Below are positions 14,926 to 20,112 of a stretch of DNA of 20,112 nt, piece by piece (within the stretch, counting starts at the first letter, position 1; the number at the start of each line of letters is the position of its first letter). The translations under genes and the position numbers were made by a program. The notes under the pieces are model-generated. The model saw nothing but the letters and a program-made list of their open reading frames with translations, was not told the DNA's origin and did not search any database. Source of the DNA: an uncultured Eubacteriales bacterium (GTDB lineage: Bacteria > Bacillota > Clostridia > Oscillospirales > CAG-382); NCBI GenBank assembly GCA_900546385.1, contig URCT01000036.1:1-20112 (forward strand), given 5' to 3'.

Positions 14926-14958
14926 AAAACAGTCCAAAACCCCTATTTAGGCTGTTTT
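14926..14958 (+). terminator. Possible weak terminator of queA
   Basis: AAAACAG-T-CC (14926-14935) pairs with GG-CTGTTTT (14950-14958) with one bulged T, and the stem itself ends in TTTT. A separate 8-bp inverted repeat, TTTAGAGG / CCTCTAAA (14891-14898 and 14912-14919), covers the queA stop codon. The rest of the gap up to 15112 shows no gene. Confidence 0.45.
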
Positions 14959-15112
14959 CGGGCTGCATTTACATACATTCGCTCACGTTTTTGCCATCGT
15001 AAAATCGCTCAAAATGCCGCACAAGTTATCAAGTAAGTGGGGTATGTTGATAAAAACGCCCTTTTTTGCATATACGTTTTCGTTTATTATTTTCAGAAAA
15101 TTGTATGAAATA

Positions 15113-15147
15113 AACGCCGAGTTCGTTGCTGAACCCGGCGTTTTTTT
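15113..15147 (+). terminator. Strong terminator, probably bidirectional
   Basis: AACGCCGAGTTC (15113-15124) pairs with GAACCCGGCGTT (15131-15142) with one mismatch and a 6-nt loop. A T-run extends to 15147 on the plus strand. It lies between the convergent queA and DMT transporter genes, and overlaps the transporter's stop codon region. On the minus strand it has a weaker T-tract. Confidence 0.85.
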
Positions 15148-16006
15148 ACAGCCTTAACAGCACCACTGCCGCCAAGCCGCAGAGTAAAGCCGCCCACTGT
15201 CCCAAGCCCAATTTCTCGCCGAACAGCATCCGGCCGCACACAAGTGCCGCAAGCACCGTTCCGGCCGAGATGACCGGATACATGACCGCCGCATACTCGT
15301 TTCCAGCCAAAAGCAAGGTGCAGAAATTGGCGGCCGCATTCGAAAGTCCGGCAAGCCCGGCAAAGCCGACGCCGCGCACACTGCCATGCGCCGTTCGCTT
15401 TTTCAGATACGCAGCACCGAAAACCAACGTGCAAAAAGCGCAGGCATACAAGACAAATTCGCCGAGCTGTCGGTGCGGATAGGCACTTTGATGCATTTTT
15501 TGCAGGGTCGAACACAAGCCGTTGGTCATGAACGTGAGAAACACGTATAAAAGCCACTTTTTTCGGTTTTTCGCGGCAGTCTCTTGTGAAACGGATGCCG
15601 TCCCGGTACGAAGGCTTGTGAAAACCACGGACAGGACAAAAAACACAAGGCCGACACCTTGAAACACCGTCGGTTTCTCCCGTGCGAACACAATCCCGTA
15701 GGCGATCGGCAAAATCACGGAAAACGATACGATCATGCCGGTAAGGGACATCGGCCCCAAGCAGAGTGCTTTGTAACCGGTATGCATGGAAATCGCAAGA
15801 AAAACGCCATACAGCACGCCATAAGCCGCCGTTGGTGCGTGAAACCGGAAGTTCCACACCAAAAGCGCGGCAAGCACCAAAAACGCGGCAAGCGATTTAA
15901 CGGCATTGAAAAACAGCACATCCTCGTTGTTTCGCCGATAATACTTGACAGAAGCCGACTGCGAAACGCTGAAAAGCACCGCGAACAAATACACAAGGCT
16001 TATCAT
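15146..16006 (-). CDS. DMT-superfamily (EamA-like) transporter
   Basis: This 286-residue membrane protein has about ten hydrophobic helices in two EamA-like halves. The C-terminal half ends in YAAVMYPVISAGTVLAALVCG and LFGEKLGLGQWAALLCGLAAVVL, which is the usual last-three-helix pattern of the drug/metabolite transporter superfamily. The start is set at ATG 16006 because it overlaps the GH20 stop (ATGA, 4 nt) and has GAGGA 7 nt upstream; an in-frame ATG at 16036 would overlap the GH20 gene more deeply and lacks a better site. It is translationally coupled to the GH20-type enzyme, so it may move a sugar or sugar product. It is paralogous in layout to the transporter at 18404-19297. The substrate is unknown. 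Confidence 0.85.
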   Translation of the reverse strand: MISLVYLFAVLFSVSQSASVKYYRRNNEDVLFFNAVKSLAAFLVLAALLVWNFRFHAPTAAYGVLYGVFLAISMHTGYKALCLGPMSLTGMIVSFSVILPIAYGIVFAREKPTVFQGVGLVFFVLSVVFTSLRTGTASVSQETAAKNRKKWLLYVFLTFMTNGLCSTLQKMHQSAYPHRQLGEFVLYACAFCTLVFGAAYLKKRTAHGSVRGVGFAGLAGLSNAAANFCTLLLAGNEYAAVMYPVISAGTVLAALVCGRMLFGEKLGLGQWAALLCGLAAVVLLRL

Positions 16007-17424
16007 ACGATGTCCTCTGTCTCCTTTTTCGACCAACCGCTTTTGCGGTAATCGCCGCCGCAGGGAAACACTTTCCGCAGGATTTCCGCCGTTTTGGTTA
16101 AGTGCAGAGCCGGGTTTTCGTCGCGCGCATCACCTTTACCGGCCGGCAAATAACAGCCGCGTGCCGTTTTTGCGACATACGGCATTCCGCTCGACAGCGT
16201 GTGCCAGGTGGTATGCAGGATGCCGTCAAGGCCATGGGCTTTTACCGTTTCAAGGCAGGCGTTCGTTCGGTTTAATCCCCGATCCCACGGGCAGAGCAAA
16301 ACCGAAAAGCCTTTTTCTTTCAGATAAAGCGACGTTTCGACCGGGAACCGGCACGCGTCATACTGCCAATCGGCAAGAAGCACGTTCTTATCGAGCTTTG
16401 ACAACATAAAAGAGGACGCTTCCTCGGACGGACACGCCGCCGTATACACGTTTCCCGTTTCGTTTTTCAAGGTTCTCGGCAGAAACATATCCGCCCACAG
16501 AATGGTTTGGCGGCCGTTTTCGGCTAGCGTTTGTGCGGCGGCGTTGATATGGGCGCAGACCGCTTCCATAGAAGTTTGCGAATAATCAAAGCCATAGATT
16601 TCGTCGCAGCCGATATGGAAAAGCGAACCGGAGCCGCACAATTTTGTCAATTCCTGCCGCATTTGTTTCTGCAAATCGGTCACCGCGGGCAAGCCGATGT
16701 TCCACACCCAACCGGTCTCATCAAACAAATAGGCATACTGCGGCGACCGGTCAAGCACGACGTGTTTTCCATGCATCACACGACTCGAAGAAGCGTGTCC
16801 CAAATGGTTGAACATAGGAACAAGCTCCAAGCCGAGATCCTGAGCCTCCGCGAAAATTTCGCGCAGGTCATCAGCAGAAAACGCGCGTTCCCACGAAAGC
16901 GCATCAAGGCATTCGTAGCGGAACATTCCCCAAAATTCGACGACCAAATGGGTATACCGCAAAAACGCGCACAGCCGGACAAACCGGTGCAGCTCCCACA
17001 GCTCGGTTTCCGGGAAAATGCAGAAATGCGCCATGCGGCGTGCGATAATTGCCGTTTCGCCGTAGGTGCAGGCACCAAAAAACAGACGGCTTTCGCCGTT
17101 CTCGCGTTCCATGCACAGGCGGTCGATGAGCGTCATAAAGCCGCAAAAAAGGCTTTTTTCGCTGTCGGCGGCAAGGCTCACGCCGCTTTCGGTGATATGC
17201 ACGCGATAACTTTCGCCGTCAAGCGGCAAAAGTGCGGCATTGCCGATACAAAAGGTAAGCGAATCGGTCGGAAGAAGCTCGATTTCGGACAAGCCATAGG
17301 AAAAGTTTTTCCAGAATTCCGCAAAAACCGGCTTGCAGAGCGACGCGTGCGCCACAGCGCGGATTTTTTCTTCGACCGGATACCGGCCGGTCAGTTTTGT
17401 CAGGTTTTGAACGTCAAAAAACAT
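16003..17424 (-). CDS. GH20-type glycoside hydrolase (beta-N-acetylhexosaminidase-like)
   Basis: This 473-residue enzyme resembles family 20 beta-hexosaminidases, which remove terminal N-acetylhexosamines by substrate-assisted catalysis. After an N-terminal domain of about 120 residues, the TIM barrel shows ARRMAHFCIFPE (128-139), the WGMFRYE segment, LVPMFNHLGHAS (201-212) and the Asp-Glu pair in LFHIGCDEIYGF, D274-E275, at the end of a strand. The usual HIGGDE is HIGCDE here. There is no signal peptide, so it acts inside the cell on imported sugars. It is first in a unit with the DMT transporter (4-nt overlap). The ATG start has AGAAGGCGGTG upstream. The divergent AraC gene is the likely regulator. 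The precise substrate is uncertain. Confidence 0.8.
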   Translation of the reverse strand: MFFDVQNLTKLTGRYPVEEKIRAVAHASLCKPVFAEFWKNFSYGLSEIELLPTDSLTFCIGNAALLPLDGESYRVHITESGVSLAADSEKSLFCGFMTLIDRLCMERENGESRLFFGACTYGETAIIARRMAHFCIFPETELWELHRFVRLCAFLRYTHLVVEFWGMFRYECLDALSWERAFSADDLREIFAEAQDLGLELVPMFNHLGHASSSRVMHGKHVVLDRSPQYAYLFDETGWVWNIGLPAVTDLQKQMRQELTKLCGSGSLFHIGCDEIYGFDYSQTSMEAVCAHINAAAQTLAENGRQTILWADMFLPRTLKNETGNVYTAACPSEEASSFMLSKLDKNVLLADWQYDACRFPVETSLYLKEKGFSVLLCPWDRGLNRTNACLETVKAHGLDGILHTTWHTLSSGMPYVAKTARGCYLPAGKGDARDENPALHLTKTAEILRKVFPCGGDYRKSGWSKKETEDIV

Positions 17425-17456
17425 ACAAACACCGCCTTCTTGAAGTTGATAGAGTT

Positions 17457-17485
17457 ATTTTACCCCAACACGAACGGTTTTGTAA
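17457..17485 (-). promoter_or_regulatory. Promoter of the GH20-DMT unit
   Basis: On the minus strand, TTACAA (17480-17485) and TAAAAT (17457-17462) are separated by 17 nt. The hexamers are imperfect, as expected for an activator-dependent promoter. Two direct repeats lie just upstream at 17491-17524. Confidence 0.7.
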
Positions 17486-17490
17486 CAGAC

Positions 17491-17524
17491 TTTTCATTCA
17501 AATAGGTGGATTTTTCAGTCAATT
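17491..17524. promoter_or_regulatory. Tandem 21-bp-spaced repeats, candidate AraC sites
   Basis: TTTTCATTCAAAT (17491-17503) and TTTTCAGTCAATT (17512-17524) match at 11 of 13 positions (TTTTCAnTCAAnT). They are direct repeats exactly 21 bp apart, two helical turns. They start 5 bp from the GH20 -35 hexamer and lie 28 bp before the AraC start codon. This is the usual geometry of half-sites for an AraC-type dimer. The binding itself is inferred. Confidence 0.6.
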
Positions 17525-17552
17525 ATCTATATACTGGAAAGCGGTGATAAAA

Positions 17553-18305
17553 ATGTTATATTCTTTTGATGAGCTATACTTTCAAATTTTATCTGTCGGC
17601 CGTTTCAGGCACGAAAACGGGCTGTTTCACGTCAAAAAACGGCCATTTGCAGCACTCAGTCTGCGCATTTGCGGCGAAGCGCAGTTTGAAATCGACGGGC
17701 AGAGCTTTGTTTCACAGCCGGGAGATGTGCTGTTCATCCCGAGCGGCATGGATTACACCGTGGAATATTCCGTCAGTGAAAGCATTGTGGTGCATCTTAC
17801 CGACTGCAACTACACACGCGCCGAAAGCCATGCGTTTGGTGCAGAGGCTTTCTTACGTGAAAAATTCGAGCAGCTCTTGGACGATTGGCAGCAAAACCGG
17901 CACATCTTTCGCCTGAAAGCCGACGTCTATGCCCTGCTCTGCGACCTTGCCGCGCTTGCAGGACCGCACACGGATACCCGGTTGGCAGACTGTCTTTCCT
18001 ATCTGGAAAACCACTTTCAAGACGCTTCGCTTCGGCTTTGCGACCTTTGCCGTGCCGGAAGCTTCAGCGAATCCTCGCTCCGGCGTGCCTTTTGCCGAAG
18101 CTTCGGCCTTTCGCCGAAGCAATATTTGTTGGAAAAGCGGCTGCGTTTGGCGACATCTCTGCTTGCCGAAAAGCGGATATCCGTCAAGGAAGCCGCCTTT
18201 GCTGCCGGTTTTACCGACGAAAAATACTTTTCACGCTGCATGAAAAACAAATATGGCGTGCCGCCGTCCGTTTTCGGCGAAGCCGGGTGCAAAATGACAG
18301 AATAG
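17553..18305 (+). CDS. AraC-family transcriptional regulator
   Basis: This 250-residue regulator has an N-terminal cupin-like sensing domain (about 1-90), with the typical turn GEAQFEIDGQSFVSQPGDVLFIPSG. The C-terminal DNA-binding domain (about 148-245) carries two helix-turn-helix units: LRLCDLCRAGSFSESSLRRAF and the more conserved ISVKEAAFAAGFTDEKYFSRC, ending in KNKYGVPPSVF. The start at ATG 17553 is preceded by GGTGAT; an upstream in-frame extension to 17397 would run through the divergent promoter and the GH20 start codon. It faces the GH20-DMT unit across 128 bp and is followed by a second DMT gene, so it most likely senses the related sugar and activates both. A 14-bp palindrome at 18094-18107 lies inside the coding region. 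Confidence 0.9.
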   Translation: MLYSFDELYFQILSVGRFRHENGLFHVKKRPFAALSLRICGEAQFEIDGQSFVSQPGDVLFIPSGMDYTVEYSVSESIVVHLTDCNYTRAESHAFGAEAFLREKFEQLLDDWQQNRHIFRLKADVYALLCDLAALAGPHTDTRLADCLSYLENHFQDASLRLCDLCRAGSFSESSLRRAFCRSFGLSPKQYLLEKRLRLATSLLAEKRISVKEAAFAAGFTDEKYFSRCMKNKYGVPPSVFGEAGCKMTE

Positions 18306-18341
18306 TACAATTATTTGCTTGTTTTCTCCCTGTTTTTTACC

Positions 18342-18370
18342 TTGTATTTCACGCGAGGATGTGCTATACT
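18342..18370 (+). promoter_or_regulatory. Promoter of the second DMT transporter gene
   Basis: TTGTAT (18342-18347) and TATACT (18365-18370) are separated by 17 nt in the 98-bp gap after the AraC gene. The leader is about 27 nt. So this transporter can be expressed apart from araC. Confidence 0.75.
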
Positions 18371-18403
18371 GGGATGAATTCAAAATGGGTTGAGGAAATC
18401 ATC

Positions 18404-19297
18404 ATGGGATATGTATTTTTAGCCATCTCGCTTTTATGCGGCGCGACCAAGGGATATTGCGGCAAAAGAACCAGCGGTCACACCGAGCGCATCACCGATG
18501 CGGTCTATGCGAACCTTTTACGGATGCTTTTATGCATTGTCATCGGCTTTTTTGTCGTACTGTTTTCCGGAAAGCAACCGGCGCTCGGCGTTGACGCAAA
18601 AACACTTGCCATTTGCCTTTTTTCGGGACTTTCCACATCGGTGATGGCGGTAAGCTGGCTGCTTTCCGTCAAAAAAGGTGCGTATATGTTGGTTGATGTG
18701 TTCGGAATGCTCGGCTTTACCGTGCCGATTGTCGGAAGCGTTGTCTGCTTTGGTGAACACGTCAAGCCGACGCAGATTTTTGCCATGGTCTTGCTAATCG
18801 GCGCCACGCTCGTTTTATGCTCTTACAACAATTCCATCAAAGCCAAGCTCACGCTTCCGGCGTTTTTCACGCTTTTGCTTCTCTGTCTTTCCAACGGCGG
18901 CATCGATTTTTCGCAAAAGCTGTTCACCGTGTATGCGCCAAACGTTCCGACGGCGGTTTTCAACTTTTATACCTATATTTTTGCGTTTGTTTTCCTTATA
19001 ATCTGTCTGCCGTTTTTCAAAACACCGCGTGAAGCAGGCGGCGCATCGGCCATCCGGGTGTTACAGCCGATTTTCGGCTACATCGGTGTGATGGCGATTT
19101 GTCTGTTCCTACACAGCTTCACCAAAACGCTTGCGGCACATTATCTGCCGAGCGCTGTGCTTTATCCGCTCGCCAACGGCTGTGCGCTCATGCTTTCGAC
19201 CGGGATGGCGGTGCTGTTTTTCGGCGAAAAACTCACGGTCAAATGTCTTTGCGGTGTGGGACTTGCGTTTTTGGGTGTTTTCGCAGTCAATTTGTAA
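18404..19297 (+). CDS. DMT-superfamily (EamA-like) transporter, second copy
   Basis: This 297-residue membrane protein has about ten hydrophobic helices. The second half ends LPSAVLYPLANGCALMLSTG then LFFGEKLTVKCLCGVGLAFLGVF, with FGEKL as in the transporter at 15146-16006. Both start with a similar layout: short N-terminus, helix, a basic linker, then helix. The start at 18404 has TGAGG 8 nt upstream and directly precedes the first helix, MGYVFLAISLLCGATKGY. A longer in-frame reading back to 17885 overlaps the AraC gene and is spurious. It has its own promoter. No substrate is identifiable; a link to the AraC/GH20 block is inferred from position. No clear terminator is seen before asnA. Confidence 0.88.
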   Translation: MGYVFLAISLLCGATKGYCGKRTSGHTERITDAVYANLLRMLLCIVIGFFVVLFSGKQPALGVDAKTLAICLFSGLSTSVMAVSWLLSVKKGAYMLVDVFGMLGFTVPIVGSVVCFGEHVKPTQIFAMVLLIGATLVLCSYNNSIKAKLTLPAFFTLLLLCLSNGGIDFSQKLFTVYAPNVPTAVFNFYTYIFAFVFLIICLPFFKTPREAGGASAIRVLQPIFGYIGVMAICLFLHSFTKTLAAHYLPSAVLYPLANGCALMLSTGMAVLFFGEKLTVKCLCGVGLAFLGVFAVNL

Positions 19298-19323
19298 TGC
19301 CGCGAAAAAATGCCCTTCAAAGC

Positions 19324-19371
19324 TTGACAGAGCCTGTGAAACGTGATACAATATTTCTATCATTTCACAGC
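19324..19371 (+). promoter_or_regulatory. asnA promoter spanned by a dyad
   Basis: TTGACA (19324-19329) and TACAAT (19347-19352) are separated by 17 nt. CTGTGAAA at 19334-19341 and TTTCACAG at 19364-19371 form an 8-bp inverted repeat, extended by TGATA / TATCA with a 2-nt bulge on the left. The dyad spans the spacer, the -10 and the start site, so it looks like a repressor site rather than an RNA hairpin, as one arm is upstream of the transcript. Confidence 0.7.
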
Positions 19372-19407
19372 GGCACAGCGTTGTTTCTGTGTCAGAAGGA
19401 CGTTTCT

Positions 19408-20112
19408 ATGAACAAAATTCAGATTCCCCAAGGCTATGCGCCCGTGCTCGACGAATATGACACCCAACGCGCCATCGCCTATATCAAGCAGACCTTTCAG
19501 AACGAATTTGCCGCCGCTCTCAACTTAAAGCGCGTGTCGGCTCCTTTGTTTGTCACCGAGGACAGCGGCCTGAACGACAACCTAAACGGCTACGAACGCC
19601 CGGTGAGCTTTGATGTGCCGGCCATCGGAACAGACGCGCAGGTGGTGCATTCGCTTGCCAAATGGAAGCGTTTGGCACTCAAAAAATACAACTTTTCGGT
19701 CGGAAACGGCTTGTATACCGATATGAACGCCATCCGCCGCGACGAAGAGCTTGACAACATCCATTCGATCTATGTCGATCAATGGGACTGGGAAAAGATC
19801 ATCACGCGCGAGAACCGCAATCTCGACTATCTCAAGCTCATCGTCAAAACCATCGTGGACACGATATGCCGCGTGAAAGACCGCTTATACGTACATTTTC
19901 CGCAGTTACGCACCACGCTTTCGAAAGAGGTGGCGTTCATCACCTCCGGGGAGCTTGAGGAGCTGTATCCCGCTCTTACGCCGCACGAACGCGAAAATGT
20001 GTTTGTCAAGGAACATAAGACTGCCTGCATCATGCAGATCGGCGGTGCGCTCAAAAACGGCAAGCCGCACGACGGCCGCGCGCCCGACTATGACGACTGG
20101 GACCTCAACGGC
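19408..20112 (+). CDS. asnA: Aspartate-ammonia ligase (asparagine synthetase A), 3' truncated by window
   Basis: AsnA makes asparagine from aspartate, ammonia and ATP, and is related to class II tRNA synthetases. Reading from ATG 19408 (AAGGA 8 nt upstream), the frame stays open to the window end, giving the first 235 of about 330-340 residues. Typical segments are RVSAPLFVTEDSGLNDNLNG, VVHSLAKWKRLAL, GLYTDMNAIRRDE, SIYVDQWDWEK, VFVKEHKTACIMQIGG and the strongly diagnostic HDGRAPDYDDWDLNG at the cut end. The gene is normal as far as seen. Promoter and dyad at 19324-19371 suggest it is regulated by nitrogen or asparagine supply, which is inferred. Confidence 0.96.
   Translation, partial: MNKIQIPQGYAPVLDEYDTQRAIAYIKQTFQNEFAAALNLKRVSAPLFVTEDSGLNDNLNGYERPVSFDVPAIGTDAQVVHSLAKWKRLALKKYNFSVGNGLYTDMNAIRRDEELDNIHSIYVDQWDWEKIITRENRNLDYLKLIVKTIVDTICRVKDRLYVHFPQLRTTLSKEVAFITSGELEELYPALTPHERENVFVKEHKTACIMQIGGALKNGKPHDGRAPDYDDWDLNG

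Noticed and set aside
16007..16036. Upstream ATG at 16036 for the first DMT transporter
   Set aside because: The ATG at 16006 overlaps the GH20 stop by the typical ATGA and has a GAGGA site at good distance; the extension is polar and precedes the first helix.
17397..17552. Upstream in-frame extension of the AraC gene
   Set aside because: It would cover the GH20 start codon, its promoter and the direct repeats; ATG 17553 gives the normal family length.
18094..18107. Perfect 14-bp palindrome GCCGAAGCTTCGGC inside the AraC gene
   Set aside because: It encodes part of the conserved helix-turn-helix region (around SFGLSP) and is explained by coding sequence; kept only as a note in the gene entry.
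17885..18403. Long N-terminal extension of the second DMT transporter
   Set aside because: It overlaps the AraC gene in another frame, reads as Arg/Ser-rich nonsense, and the ATG at 18404 has a ribosome site and promoter.
1..20112. CRISPR array, transposase, integrase or phage genes
   Set aside because: No regularly spaced direct repeats and no proteins of these families were seen on either strand.

Overview
The window looks like a chromosomal piece of a Gram-positive, low-to-mid GC Firmicute, most likely an anaerobic clostridium of the Oscillospirales/Ruminococcaceae kind. This rests on PyrR-type attenuation of a uracil permease, an nnr-lipoprotein-alr operon, a BrnQ transporter, AsnA, strong AGGAGG-type ribosome sites and many sigma-A promoters with 17-bp spacers. 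The exact taxon cannot be fixed from this sequence.

Layout. 1-2276 is an AT-richer, accessory-looking stretch. It holds a structured intergenic region, a SAM-dependent methyltransferase, tRNA-Gln(TTG) with its own consensus promoter and terminator, a small two-helix membrane protein, a divergent Cro/C1-type regulator, and an intergenic repeat whose core resembles the element near position 60. 2277-5691 is a three-gene leftward operon: nnr (NAD(P)HX repair), a TTG-started lipoprotein, and alr (alanine racemase). 5713-7216 is a monocistronic brnQ with an unusual leader, where AUG-UAA lies between the Shine-Dalgarno and a UUG start. 7271-9124 is a leftward two-gene unit: a TPR protein and a DUF4037 nucleotidyltransferase-like protein that overlap by 4 nt.

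9238-11537 is the rightward pyrR-uraA unit with a visible PyrR-binding loop and terminator. 11554-14958 carries a GH116-like protein, apparently with a reduced catalytic half, followed by queA. 15113-19297 is a sugar-linked block: a GH20-type glycosidase overlapping by 4 nt with a DMT-family transporter (leftward), a divergent AraC regulator, and a second DMT transporter (rightward). Two direct repeats exactly 21 bp apart lie between the GH20 and AraC genes and are good candidates for AraC half-sites. The window ends inside asnA, whose promoter is spanned by a dyad.

Most genes are housekeeping or nutrient functions. The least explained parts are the DUF4037/TPR pair, the GH116-like protein, the GH20/AraC/DMT circuit, the brnQ leader and the structured repeats in the first 2.3 kb. 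I see no CRISPR array, transposase, integrase or phage gene.
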